A stretch of 64,000 nt of DNA from an uncultured Robinsoniella sp. (GTDB taxonomy: Bacteria; Bacillota; Clostridia; Lachnospirales; Lachnospiraceae). Made by a program: the position numbers and the translations under genes. The number at the start of each line of letters is the position of its first letter. Within the stretch, counting starts at the first letter, position 1. Of this stretch, positions 29,140-38,494 are shown piece by piece. The DNA is taken from contig UQCR01000011.1 of NCBI GenBank assembly GCA_900539655.1, positions 27,194-91,193 of the forward strand, in the 5' to 3' direction. Below the pieces are notes generated by a model that ran no database searches, had not been told where the DNA came from, and saw nothing but the letters and a program-made list of their open reading frames with translations.

Positions 29140-29981
29140 TATTGCTGCACCTCCCTGCTCCTGGTCATCCTCAGCTGAATGACGGCGATTGCTGCCACCA
29201 TTAAGAAAAATAATACTGCTTTAGCCTGTCCAACGCCTTCAAATCCTGTTTTTCCATAAAAAGTATTGTAGATATTTAAAGCCAGCATCTCTGATTTATT
29301 AGATGGTGCCCCGGCAGTTAATGCAAGATTCTGGTCAAATAGCTTAAATGAGTTAGTCAGGGTAAGAAACGTGCAAATCGTAATGGATGGCATTACCATT
29401 GGTATCGTAACCTTTTTCATAATCTGCCACTTCGTTGCACCGTCTATTTTGGCTGCTTCAATTAATTCTCTTGGTATATTTTGAATGCCGGCAATATAAA
29501 TAATCATCATATAGCCAATTTGCTGCCAGTTCATCAAGATAATCATGCCCCAAAAACCATAAGAAGCATCAAAGGTTAACGTTCGTCCAAAAGAAGACAA
29601 AATACCATTGAGAATCAATTGCCAGATATATCCCAGCACAATTCCACCTATTAAATTCGGCATAAAAAATACGGTACGGAATATATGAGTGCCTTTGAAT
29701 CCCTTGGTCAGCAAGTTTGCAACAATGAATGCCAGTACATTTATGGTTAGCATCGAAACTATTGTAAAAAGTACCGTAAATCCAAGTGCATGGAGAAATG
29801 TCTGATCCTGGAAGACCTTTAAAAAATTTTTAAGACCAACAAATTTTGCATTTGTAACTGTTGAAAACTCACAGAAGGCCAGATAAATACCCATTACGAA
29901 GGGTATAATAAAGCCTATACAAAATGCAATCATCGTTGGCAGTGCAAATAAAGGAAAATATCGTTTTATAGCTTTTTGCAT
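29139..29981 (-). CDS. Sugar ABC transporter permease, MalF type (CUT1)
   Basis: The 280-residue integral membrane protein has about six helices and the EAA loop ELIEAAKIDGATKWQIMKK, followed by IPMVMPSI. It pairs with the downstream MalG-type permease and the upstream binding lipoprotein to form one importer. A hairpin in the 66-base gap upstream suggests the permeases are made in smaller amounts than the binding protein. Confidence 0.92.
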   Translation of the reverse strand: MQKAIKRYFPLFALPTMIAFCIGFIIPFVMGIYLAFCEFSTVTNAKFVGLKNFLKVFQDQTFLHALGFTVLFTIVSMLTINVLAFIVANLLTKGFKGTHIFRTVFFMPNLIGGIVLGYIWQLILNGILSSFGRTLTFDASYGFWGMIILMNWQQIGYMMIIYIAGIQNIPRELIEAAKIDGATKWQIMKKVTIPMVMPSITICTFLTLTNSFKLFDQNLALTAGAPSNKSEMLALNIYNTFYGKTGFEGVGQAKAVLFFLMVAAIAVIQLRMTRSREVQQ

Positions 29982-30000
29982 GATTATCTCTCCTCTTCTA

Positions 30001-30030
30001 AAAAGGAGGCGGTATTCTCACCTCCTTTTT
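30001..30030. terminator. Attenuator-like hairpin between binding protein and permeases
   Basis: Inverted repeat AAAAGGAGG (30001-30009) and CCTCCTTTTT (30021-30030). On the minus strand the stem is followed by a run of T. Its position right after the binding-protein gene is typical of partial terminators in ABC importer operons. Confidence 0.6.
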
Positions 30031-30047
30031 TCGTTACCTGGTTCTTA

Positions 30048-31487
30048 TTAATTATCCACTTCAGTTGGGTTTGATTTTTCCTTAGCCCACTCATCTACAA
30101 GCGCCTTTTTTACTCCATCCCAGTCACCGGTTCCCTGTGTATATTCCAGCAGAGCTGCTCCCAGATTCTTCTTGTATGCATCTCCGGGCATTGTAGAAAA
30201 TGCCCAGTTCACTGATTCTTTATCCGATGCCGCATATTCCAGAATCTGTTGTGACAGTGGATTGCCTGGTGCCTCATCAGCTTCAAATGTATCAAATGGT
30301 GATGTAAAGTTTAACTTATTAATCATAAAGTCTTTTCCCGAATCACTGGTAATCAGCCAGTTTACAAAATCCTCAGTTGCTTTCTGATCCGCCTCAGATA
30401 CTTTGCTGTTAATACACCAGAAAGCTTCTGTTCCAACACATAATCCCTGATTTTCCTCGCCTTCTACTCCTATATAGATAGGCAGAAACTTCACATCTTC
30501 TTCTGCAACCTCATTATCCTTAATGTCATTCCATGCCCAGTCGCCATTTTGTACAAAAGCAACTTCACCCAGAGCAAACTCTGACATCGAATCACCGGTT
30601 CCAATGCTGCTAAGCATCTCTGGTTCCACGGTAGAATTATTCAAATACAGATCAAAAAGTTGTTTATAATTATCTAAATAGGTACCATCTAATGTGTCTG
30701 CATCCGATATCCCTTTGTCTTTATACTCGTAGTAAATTGGCATATTCATCAGATGTGTGTGCCATCTCCAGTCATCACCTGGGGACATCCCCGTTGCAGC
30801 AAACGCCCCCTGTATACCCAGATCATCTTTTTTGGCCTGTATATCCTCTGCCACTTCTTTTAGCTTTGCAAAAGAATTAATCTCAGATGCATCTTTAATC
30901 TTTGCTCCATCCAAAGCACAATACTCGCTCAGGATCTTATTATTGTAGATAATCCCATACCCTTCTACCGCATATGGCACTGCATGAACGGTATCACCTG
31001 TGGATAAAGCCTGGTTTTTATTAGACAAATGACTGTATAACTCTGTATCTTTTAAATCCATGCAGTAATCTTTCCATGTCTCCAATCCAACGGGGCTTAC
31101 CTGAAATAAAGTAGGTGCATCGGATTTTGCAATTTCAGATTTTAATGTTTGTTCGTAGGTTCCCGCTGCTGCAGTCATAACAGTTGCCTGTACTCCGGTC
31201 TCCTCTGTATAAACATTCATAATTTCTTCCCAGATATCTGCCACTTCCGGCTTAAAATTTAAATAGTATACCTTACCTTCCTGTGTACTTTCCTGTTGGG
31301 CTTCGTCGGTTTGAGGTTCTGTATTATCCTTATTGCCTTCTGAACTGGCTGTTTCTGCTGTTTCTGCTGTTTTTTCTGTCTGTGATGTCTCTTTTGCGTC
31401 TGACGAACCACATCCTGATAAAAGTCCCATGATTAAAACCGTTGATAATCCAAGTGCTGTGAATTTATTTAATTTCTTCATATCCAT
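30048..31487 (-). CDS. Sugar-binding lipoprotein of a CUT1 ABC importer
   Basis: A lipoprotein signal peptide (hydrophobic stretch and lipobox LLSGC about residue 22-26) is followed by an acidic, serine/threonine-rich linker. A family-1 solute-binding fold follows, with sequence such as NGDWAWNDIKDNE and AFWCINSKVSEADQKATEDF. At 479 residues it is a normal size. The protein would be anchored outside the membrane and hand sugar to the two permeases downstream. The first methionine or the one two codons later could be the start; the second has the better-spaced ribosome binding site. The substrate is unknown, but GH127 and an amidohydrolase nearby point to an arabinose- or uronate-containing oligosaccharide. 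Confidence 0.92.
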   Translation of the reverse strand: MDMKKLNKFTALGLSTVLIMGLLSGCGSSDAKETSQTEKTAETAETASSEGNKDNTEPQTDEAQQESTQEGKVYYLNFKPEVADIWEEIMNVYTEETGVQATVMTAAAGTYEQTLKSEIAKSDAPTLFQVSPVGLETWKDYCMDLKDTELYSHLSNKNQALSTGDTVHAVPYAVEGYGIIYNNKILSEYCALDGAKIKDASEINSFAKLKEVAEDIQAKKDDLGIQGAFAATGMSPGDDWRWHTHLMNMPIYYEYKDKGISDADTLDGTYLDNYKQLFDLYLNNSTVEPEMLSSIGTGDSMSEFALGEVAFVQNGDWAWNDIKDNEVAEEDVKFLPIYIGVEGEENQGLCVGTEAFWCINSKVSEADQKATEDFVNWLITSDSGKDFMINKLNFTSPFDTFEADEAPGNPLSQQILEYAASDKESVNWAFSTMPGDAYKKNLGAALLEYTQGTGDWDGVKKALVDEWAKEKSNPTEVDN

Positions 31488-31717
31488 CCTTCTTTCTTAA
31501 TACGTAATTATTTAATATTCTTTCTGGCTTCTCCGGAAAAGCCATGGAACATCATAAATTTTATTACTGATATGTACATATTTGTTTCCTTACAAACTTC
31601 AACTTGCTTTTGTCTATATCCTATATTAGTATTAATTATATCAATGCACTATTGTAAATTCTTGCAAAATTTATCAATTAAATAACACAAAACTATTACA
31701 GAGGTGAAAATATTTTC

Positions 31718-32611
31718 ATGGAAGGTTCAAAAGAATACTTAAACTATAAAGAGTCAAAAAGTCATGGAACTCCTTTATTTCCATGCGCCGTATATTCAAC
31801 AGTTATCCCGAGTACACTAACTTATTATCCAACGCACTGGCATAATGAAATGGAAATTATATTAGTAAAAGCCGGAACGGGAACCATCATCATCAATTTT
31901 ATCCCACACCTTCTTCATGAAGGGGATATCCTGATAATTCCTCCCGGACTGCTCCATTCCATTGAGCAGAAAGATAATCTGTTTTTCTCCTACTACACAT
32001 TGCTTTTTGATTTGAATATGCTGATATCCGGCACCTCCGATATTTGTTCCATTAATTTTATTATGCCATTGATAAAAGGGAAAAACCTGCTTCCGGTTAA
32101 GATAGACAGTGAAGCGCCTGTGTCCGGTGAGCTTAGAATATGCCTGACACAATTGATTGAATGTCATTTCAAACGACCTGCTGCATATGAGCTTTATGTC
32201 AAATCACAGCTGTTTGGGCTTCTGTTTCTGCTGGTAACAAACCGCTTGTTGGTCACACAAGATCTCTCTATTACCTCGACTCCGGAAATGAAAAAGCTGA
32301 AAATAGTAATCGCTTATATTGAAGCTAACTATTTTCGGAACATCACACTTGAAGAAGTGTCCCGGCTCCTGAATTACAGTGCCTCACATTTTATGAAGTT
32401 CTTTAAAAGTAACACCGATACCTCATTCATTACATATTTAAACAATTACCGTTTAAATGTGGCTTCTGAATTACTTCTGACTACAAACCAGGCTATTCTC
32501 AGCATCTCAGAACGGGTTGGATTTGAAAATCATTCTTATTTTATCAGATCTTTTAAGCGCAAGTACCATCTTACTCCTGCGGCTTTCCGCAAAAAATACA
32601 GCACGCAATAG
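31718..32611 (+). CDS. AraC-family transcriptional regulator with cupin sensor
   Basis: The N-terminal cupin carries the usual histidine/glutamate set (TYYPTHWHNEMEIILVKAG and GDILIIPPGLLHSIEQ). The C-terminal part has two helix-turn-helix motifs (ITLEEVSRLLNYSASHFMKF and ENHSYFIRSFKRKYHLTPAAFRK). It is divergent from the sugar-binding lipoprotein gene across a 230-base gap and probably activates that transport operon, alongside the LacI regulator at its far end. A GAGGTG ribosome binding site precedes the ATG. Confidence 0.9.
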   Translation: MEGSKEYLNYKESKSHGTPLFPCAVYSTVIPSTLTYYPTHWHNEMEIILVKAGTGTIIINFIPHLLHEGDILIIPPGLLHSIEQKDNLFFSYYTLLFDLNMLISGTSDICSINFIMPLIKGKNLLPVKIDSEAPVSGELRICLTQLIECHFKRPAAYELYVKSQLFGLLFLLVTNRLLVTQDLSITSTPEMKKLKIVIAYIEANYFRNITLEEVSRLLNYSASHFMKFFKSNTDTSFITYLNNYRLNVASELLLTTNQAILSISERVGFENHSYFIRSFKRKYHLTPAAFRKKYSTQ

Positions 32612-32620
32612 CGTGCTGTA
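32597..32620. terminator. Bidirectional terminator overlapping the AraC stop codon
   Basis: Perfect 10-bp stem TACAGCACGC (32597-32606) and GCGTGCTGTA (32611-32620) with a four-base loop. The A run before it and the TTAATA after it allow use on both strands between convergent genes. The stem includes the last codons and stop of the AraC gene. Confidence 0.75.
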
Positions 32621-32630
32621 TTAATATAAG

Positions 32631-33662
32631 TCAGTCAACAGGCTTTACCTGAACAAGTACCCACCTTGCCATTCGTCTGACCTGGGCTTTTTCGTCTTGA
32701 CATGCCCTGCGTACAGCGGGCATATATTCTGGCTTCCAACTATTTCTCATTGCGTTCAATGCATTTGTTTTATAGCGCCAGCATTTATTCTTCGGGATAT
32801 ACCACAAAAGGGGATTTAACACTTCCTCCAGCCATGAATATTCAGCTTCTATGAGCTTTATAAGTGAAATCTCCGGTGCAATCATTTCCAGGCTTTTACT
32901 TTCTTTTTCTCCTGTCCATGCATGCTTGTTATAAGGACAGATATCCTGACACGCATCACAGCCGTAGATCCAATCTCCCATCGTTTTGTTCAGAGGCTCT
33001 TTGTCTAAATCCCAGCCACTCCATGTGGTTAGATCAGATATACAAGTATTACGGTTCATTGCATAAGGTGCACACAGAGATGCAGTTAGACAGGCTGTGG
33101 CACAAAGTGTACAGGCGTCTGAGCAAGGGCGCAGGCTGTGGGTGTTTTGATAAACCAATGGCTGGTCAATTAAAAATGCTTCTATATGTTGCCAGGAACC
33201 TTTTTCAGTGTAAAAGAAGTTGTTCTTACGGAAGATGCCAAGTCCTGCTTCCACTGCCGCCCACCTCAGCGGAACAATCCCAAAATCACGATCAAATGCA
33301 ATTTGAAAGCCCTGGCTGCATAAAAAACCCTCAAAATCCACACTTGTCTGATACCCTTCCGTCAATGTATTTTTTCTGCTGTCCGTCAAATAATATCTGG
33401 CAATATATCCTTGCAAATTTTGCGGAATCCGGTATTTACCATAATAAAATGAACAAACTACTACCGCTTTTGCCCAAGGAAAACTTTCTTTAGGATTCGC
33501 CAGCTGAAAAAGCTTTTGATATCTGCCCGTTGTCTCTGGAAACCTGAGAATTCGCTTTGTCAATTTCTCCGTATATCCGCTTAATGCATCCAAAGGGATA
33601 ATTCCACATTTGTCATATCCCAGATTTATAGCTTGATTTACAAGCTCTTCTGCTGTAATCAT
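32631..33662 (-). CDS. QueG-like double [4Fe-4S] cobalamin-dependent reductase paralogue
   Basis: The layout is that of epoxyqueuosine reductase. It has an N-terminal cobalamin-binding-like domain, two ferredoxin-type cysteine groups (CTLCATAC near residues 181-190 plus NTCIS, and GCDACQDICPYN near residue 232) and a short HEAT-like helical tail. However, it is 343 residues, shorter than typical QueG. The conserved arginine/aspartate-tyrosine-histidine loop of QueG is replaced by an ARYYLTDSRKN stretch, and the first group has a four-residue offset with an extra cysteine. I therefore call it a paralogue, perhaps acting on another substrate. It is divergent from a LysR gene, a pairing that suggests dedicated regulation. 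Confidence 0.75.
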   Translation of the reverse strand: MITAEELVNQAINLGYDKCGIIPLDALSGYTEKLTKRILRFPETTGRYQKLFQLANPKESFPWAKAVVVCSFYYGKYRIPQNLQGYIARYYLTDSRKNTLTEGYQTSVDFEGFLCSQGFQIAFDRDFGIVPLRWAAVEAGLGIFRKNNFFYTEKGSWQHIEAFLIDQPLVYQNTHSLRPCSDACTLCATACLTASLCAPYAMNRNTCISDLTTWSGWDLDKEPLNKTMGDWIYGCDACQDICPYNKHAWTGEKESKSLEMIAPEISLIKLIEAEYSWLEEVLNPLLWYIPKNKCWRYKTNALNAMRNSWKPEYMPAVRRACQDEKAQVRRMARWVLVQVKPVD

Positions 33663-33832
33663 CTTTTATCCTTTCTCATTCCGTAAGCTGAAACTGTCTG
33701 GAGCGGCAGTAACCTCCTCCTTGACCTTTTTATCTATCTATTTTATAATATCAGCTAGAAACAATTCAGTAAAATAGAAATAACAAAATATTAAATTCGA
33801 TAATTCTGAACTATATACCCGGAGGACTTTTT

Positions 33833-34717
33833 ATGGAACTTAAATATCTGCAAACATTACGCACCATTTTAGAGGCCGGAAGCTTTCAAAAGGCAGCCGA
33901 GCAGCTTAACTATGCCCAATCAACGGTTACTTTGCAGATATAGATTTTAGAACAAGAGTTGTCTGTCAAGTTATTTGACAAAATCGGACGCAGAATGGTT
34001 TTAACACAGGCTGGCAAGGAGTTACTTCCCTATGTGGACACTGTACTGGACGCGGTTGAACAGATGGAGAATTATGGAAGAAAGGATCGTGAATTAACAG
34101 GAAATCTAAATGTTGCACTTCCTGAAACTCTATTAAATTATAAAATGCAGCCTGTTATAGAGCAGTTTCGGCAGCAAGCACCTAACGTCAGACTTTCTTT
34201 GCAGCTATCGAATTGTTATTTGATTCGGGAGCAGGTATTAAGTGGCGGGGTTGATATGGGCATTCATTATGATGTAGATGGCTACGGTTCTTTTGCTGTG
34301 ATAGAGCGCTTAACCTCTTATCCGCTTGTTCTTGTTGCAAGCCCCATGCTTACCGGAGATGAACTGAATTTTACAGACAGGCACCAGCGCAAGAAAAGCT
34401 GTCTGCTGACTGTGGATAAAAACAGCATTTATCACAAACGTTTTGTTCACTATCTGTCTGTTATGGACATTGTTCTCAATGGTGAAATGGAGATTGGCAG
34501 CTTAGAGGCAATCAAACGGTGTATACAGAGCAATCTTGGCATTGCCTGCCTTCCCCGTTTTGCGGTTGCAAAGGAATTAAAGCAGGGAATCCTGCAGGAG
34601 GTCATAACATCCATGGAAACTCCTGAGATTACTGCTGTTTGTGCTTATCACAAGAATAAGTGGGTTACACCAGCTATGGATTTGTTGATTCGGCTGGTTA
34701 AAAAGTTTGAAAATTGA
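33833..34717 (+). pseudogene. LysR-family regulator interrupted by an amber codon in its DNA-binding domain
   Basis: From ATG 33833, preceded by CGGAGGA, the frame reads a perfect LysR helix-turn-helix (AGSFQKAAEQLNYAQSTVTL). It then meets TAG at 33941-33943, codon 37. The same frame continues without shift as ILEQELSVKLFDKIGRRM and through a complete effector domain to 34717 (294 codons in all). One C-to-T change from CAG (glutamine) explains the stop. An internal start at 33959 would make a protein lacking most of the DNA-binding helix. The gene is divergent from the QueG-like gene and was probably its regulator. Confidence 0.85.
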
Positions 34718-34776
34718 AAAAAGCCCCGGGTACTGAAGGATTGATTTGATTCTCTTTCAGCACTCCCGGGCTTTTT
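34716..34776. terminator. Bidirectional terminator after the LysR pseudogene
   Basis: Long stem with AAAAAAGCCCCGGG on the left and CCCGGGCTTTTT on the right, extended inward by TACTGAA/TTCAGCA. A and T tails flank both sides. It serves the LysR gene on plus and the secreted fucosidase on minus. Confidence 0.85.
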
Positions 34777-34794
34777 ATTATTTTTCTTTATGAC

Positions 34795-37700
34795 TTAAAA
34801 TTCACTGATTTTCTCAGCTGCATACTGAAGAATTGCCGATGCGTCACTGCTGTCAGTTGCGGCATCCCGGTTTACATCTCCTGCTTCTGCCTGTTCCCGG
34901 CTCAGCTCTTTTAATTCTGCATTGTACTCCAGCAGTTCTGCGGCATCCTGAGTATCAACGATGCCGTTCAGATCCACGTCACCAAGAAGGCGGGCCTTCA
35001 GAATCTCTGCAATCAGCTTCTTCAGCTCTTCCCCGGTGGTGTCGGCATCTGCTTCCCCATCTTCATATACTGCCTGGGCTTCTGCCTTTACATCTGCCAA
35101 TCCACTTATAGTGCTTTCCACATATTTTTCGGGTTTTGCCAGAATTTCCGCTGCCTTGTCCAGGGCATTCCTGAGTTCTGTTTTATTGGCTTTTCTCACA
35201 AGTCCGGTCATAGACTCTGCAAGAAGGTTGTAGGCATCACTGATTTCCTGTTCACTTGCCTGTGTGTTATCACGTACTGCTTTTGCACGATCCAGTGCTT
35301 CCTTTAAGCGCTGCACACTGGATGGTGTATATTGCTCTTCATTTTTAATCAGTTTTTCTGCTGTCTGAATCAGGATATCCAGTCTTGTGCTGTCCTGTTC
35401 TGCCAGAAGGCATGTTACGGCAGTCAGAAGGTTTGTTGTAGCTGAATTTATGGTTCCCTGGTCTGCCGCAATGTTTTCATACACCAGTCTGGCTTCTGCA
35501 AGCGCTGTTTTCACTGCTTCTACACTTTCAACCGTATACTTTTCCAGGTTCTGCGTATCATCCAGAATCGCTTCTGTTCCTTTTATTGCAGCTTCCAGTC
35601 CTACTTTCTGCGTGCTGTTCTCCAGCAAATTACACGCGGTAATCAGGGAAATAAAAGCTTCATCTGCCTGTTCCTGGGTTAGATCTGATTCCAGTAATGC
35701 TTTTGCAGCATCTAAAGATTTCTGCACAGCCGCCCAGCTTTCCTTCGTATAGCTTCCCTTTTCTGCCTGCTCCGCTGCCATCTTCTCTGCCATGGCAATT
35801 GCAAGTTCCAGGCTTGTGGTGTCAACACCTTCCGTTTCCTGGGTAACTTCTTTTAATATCCACTGCTGTCTGTCCCCATATTCATAATTCCATAATTGTA
35901 CATTTCCACCATCTTCCGGAGAGACTGCTGCTTCGTCTATACAGAATCCGCTGTTTCCTTTGGAATGAATAGAATAGTATCCGCCCCCTGTGGGTTCCAG
36001 CTTCCAATGGCGATTGTCCGCACCATCTCCGTACTCCCACAGCAAAAGATTTGATCCATTTTGATAGTTTCCGCCATCAATATCAATGCATAAATCTGTA
36101 TTGGCTGCCGGACTGATTTTATAACTGTCTCCTACCGGTGTAAAAATCCATTTTTGATTTTCTGCTGTATCGTCTTTAGACGCTATCTGTACATTTCCAT
36201 TATTTTCTGCATCCGTGGCATATGCCAGTACAAAATCCGGATTGTTTCTCAACTGTAACTGATAAGCCTTTCCTTCCTCTGGTTCAATTGATTCTGGAAT
36301 CTCTGTGTTCTTTATGATCTTCACTGCAGCAATTTTATCGTTCCATGCCCCCAAATCACTGGCATCCTGATCCAGCACGCCATACGCTCCAGCAGGCTCT
36401 CCTTCGTCATATATATAGGCTGTGTAGCCTTCCGGAATCTGAATGGAAGACGTTGTGTCAGTAGTCACGCCAGCAGCCTGTAAATCAGCGGCATTGTAGA
36501 CTCCAGGCACAAGAGAAGCTGCCGTTCCTTTAAAATCATTTTCGGACCATAAAGTAACTCCCTGAATATCCGGAATCGTTTCATTAAATACAATTTTTAC
36601 TGCCCTTCCATTGGCATCAATAGAATCCTGCGTCTCCGGCAATGTGATATGAAATCCCGCTTCATCCTGGGTATATGCAAGCGGTGTCTCCGTTCCATCC
36701 GCCATATATACTCCTAAAACTGCTGATACATCTAAAACATTATTTTTTAAAGTTTTAATATCCAAGATTTTGTTATCCGGATTACCAAGGGCAATCGCGT
36801 ACAGGGTGGTATTATCCTTGCTTCGTGTAAACCGGATATCATTACTGGTTCCTGAAACAGGAGTCTGCCACACGCCGCCTCCCATCACAGTTGGACCTTC
36901 CCCATAAACGGACCATGCCCTTGTACTGTAAACGGCTTCGCCATATCGCTCCAGCCAGTCACCAATTTCCAGCAGAACATCCTGCTGCCCTTGCGGAATA
37001 GATCCGTCCGCTCTGGGTGAAATATTAAGCAGAAGATTTCCGTTCTTACTGATTTTATCTGCAAGAGCATTAATCAGGGTTTTAGCACTGTAATATTGCA
37101 TACCGTCTGTATAACTCCAGGTCCCCTGGCTTACGGAATCATCTGTCAGCCAATAAAAATCCCTCATTCCACCCGGACCGCCCCGTTCATAATCCGGCAC
37201 TGCACTCGCTTCCGTAAATCCGTCATTTACTTCATGATTATATTTATATGTAGCTACAACACCATCTCCATTTTCTACCACATCTTTATTATAGAAATAT
37301 GAAAGAAATTCAAGCCTTGACTCTTCGCTTAGTAAACCAACCTGAAAATCCTGCCAGATAATATCAGGGTCATATTTATCAATTACTTCCTTTAATTTAG
37401 CCAGCCAGTATTCATCTCTTTCTTCCACGGTTGAGAACTGGCCATATAGTTTTTTCATATCCTCCGCTGTCATTCCCTCTACAGGTGTCTCCCATGGCTT
37501 TTCATCCCAGGCAGAATCGTAAAATCCCCCGGTGACATTATAAGCATGATGCATGGCTGACAAAACCTTCAGGTCCTCACCACGAATTGCATCTACGAAA
37601 AGTTCTGCCAAATCCAGCTTTGGACCAAGATCCACAGAATTCCAGGGGTTTACATCACTGTCCCACATAGAATATCCGTCATGATGCTCCATAACGGGTC

Positions 37701-38184
37701 CTGCAAACTTTGCTCCTGCATCCTTGAATAATTTTGCCCATGCATTTGGATCAAACTTTCCTCCCTCATTTCCCTGGGCATAATCTGCTGTTAATTTCGG
37801 TGCAAACTGCACCCAATTTCCAGCCTTATCCTCTGCTCCCAGAATAAAGTTATGGTACGGCCATTCTGATGGCCATCCATAGGTGTTTACATGATAATCA
37901 TGAGCTGCTCCAGATCCGTTGTACATATGCTGTCCATACCATTCATCCACACGCTCCGGCGTGGTAAATGCTCCCCAGTGAAAATAAATGCCGAATTTTG
38001 CATCCTGGAACCATTCAGGCGCCGTGGTAACCTGCTCCACAGACTCCCAACTTGGTTCATATGTTTTTCTTTCCGGTTCTTTAGCCAAAACCTCCATAGC
38101 CTGGCTTGCCGGCAAAACACTGCCCGCCATTGCTGCTGTCAACACCAAAGCACACAATTTTTTTCCTTTCCTCTTTCCTGCCAT
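34795..38184 (-). CDS. Secreted multidomain GH29 alpha-L-fucosidase with FIVAR repeats and dockerin
   Basis: Domain order in 1129 residues is as follows. A Sec signal peptide (about 1-35) comes first. The GH29 catalytic domain (about 40-400) has FGIYFHWGAFTT, a GPVMEHHDGYSMWDS segment and the likely nucleophile aspartate in DIIWQDFQ near residue 278. A C-terminal sandwich follows, then a beta/gamma-crystallin-like domain (about 525-615; VTLWSENDFKG). A ricin-type trefoil covers about 625-775 with repeated QKWIF/RHWKL/RQQWIL motifs. Four FIVAR-type three-helix repeats span about 780-1060, and a type-I dockerin lies at about 1062-1129. Both dockerin calcium loops are complete (DVDLNGIVDTQD and DVNRDAATDSSD). 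It would be secreted and dock onto a cohesin-bearing scaffold encoded elsewhere. No sortase signal is present, so anchoring depends on the dockerin. Confidence 0.92.
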   Translation of the reverse strand: MAGKRKGKKLCALVLTAAMAGSVLPASQAMEVLAKEPERKTYEPSWESVEQVTTAPEWFQDAKFGIYFHWGAFTTPERVDEWYGQHMYNGSGAAHDYHVNTYGWPSEWPYHNFILGAEDKAGNWVQFAPKLTADYAQGNEGGKFDPNAWAKLFKDAGAKFAGPVMEHHDGYSMWDSDVNPWNSVDLGPKLDLAELFVDAIRGEDLKVLSAMHHAYNVTGGFYDSAWDEKPWETPVEGMTAEDMKKLYGQFSTVEERDEYWLAKLKEVIDKYDPDIIWQDFQVGLLSEESRLEFLSYFYNKDVVENGDGVVATYKYNHEVNDGFTEASAVPDYERGGPGGMRDFYWLTDDSVSQGTWSYTDGMQYYSAKTLINALADKISKNGNLLLNISPRADGSIPQGQQDVLLEIGDWLERYGEAVYSTRAWSVYGEGPTVMGGGVWQTPVSGTSNDIRFTRSKDNTTLYAIALGNPDNKILDIKTLKNNVLDVSAVLGVYMADGTETPLAYTQDEAGFHITLPETQDSIDANGRAVKIVFNETIPDIQGVTLWSENDFKGTAASLVPGVYNAADLQAAGVTTDTTSSIQIPEGYTAYIYDEGEPAGAYGVLDQDASDLGAWNDKIAAVKIIKNTEIPESIEPEEGKAYQLQLRNNPDFVLAYATDAENNGNVQIASKDDTAENQKWIFTPVGDSYKISPAANTDLCIDIDGGNYQNGSNLLLWEYGDGADNRHWKLEPTGGGYYSIHSKGNSGFCIDEAAVSPEDGGNVQLWNYEYGDRQQWILKEVTQETEGVDTTSLELAIAMAEKMAAEQAEKGSYTKESWAAVQKSLDAAKALLESDLTQEQADEAFISLITACNLLENSTQKVGLEAAIKGTEAILDDTQNLEKYTVESVEAVKTALAEARLVYENIAADQGTINSATTNLLTAVTCLLAEQDSTRLDILIQTAEKLIKNEEQYTPSSVQRLKEALDRAKAVRDNTQASEQEISDAYNLLAESMTGLVRKANKTELRNALDKAAEILAKPEKYVESTISGLADVKAEAQAVYEDGEADADTTGEELKKLIAEILKARLLGDVDLNGIVDTQDAAELLEYNAELKELSREQAEAGDVNRDAATDSSDASAILQYAAEKISEF

Positions 38185-38494
38185 AGTTTTCTCCTGTTCT
38201 TGATGTACATAAATGAAGTAGAAGTACTTCCTTTATTTAATTTTATAATCTAAGATCCGCCTTGTGAACATTATATCATCAAGCTTTTTAAATCATTTAG
38301 TATTATCTTTCTTATATTTTTCAATATTTCATTATGTACTTAAATGATTTAGAACTTTTTTACGAGTTTAGGATTTTATTATGATACTCTGCTGGATTTA
38401 ACTAATTATCCTGTATTTGGGGTTGCAAACATTATTAAATTTAAAACCGCCAGCCATAGCTGACGGTAACATAAATATATAACGGTCTATTCTC
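38185..38494. promoter_or_regulatory. Upstream region of the secreted fucosidase and 3' end of the PIG-L-like gene
   Basis: This 310-base gap holds a palindrome GAAGTACTTC (38221-38230), and a TATAAT on the minus strand (38275-38270) that could be the fucosidase minus-10. A hairpin at its right end, described separately, terminates the PIG-L-like gene. No gene is seen. Confidence 0.4.
38445..38466 (-). terminator. Terminator of the PIG-L-like gene
   Basis: Stem ACCGCCAGC (38445-38453) and GCTGACGGT (38458-38466), loop CATA, followed on the minus strand by TTTTAAATTTAAT. Confidence 0.75.

Noticed and set aside
32864..33493. 209-codon plus-strand frame opposite the QueG-like gene
   Set aside because: It lies wholly inside the iron-sulfur protein gene, whose cysteine motifs leave no doubt about the coding strand.
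33941..33943. TAG read as pyrrolysine or another recoded codon
   Set aside because: It falls in a LysR helix-turn-helix, where no recoded residue is known, and a single CAG-to-TAG change explains it.
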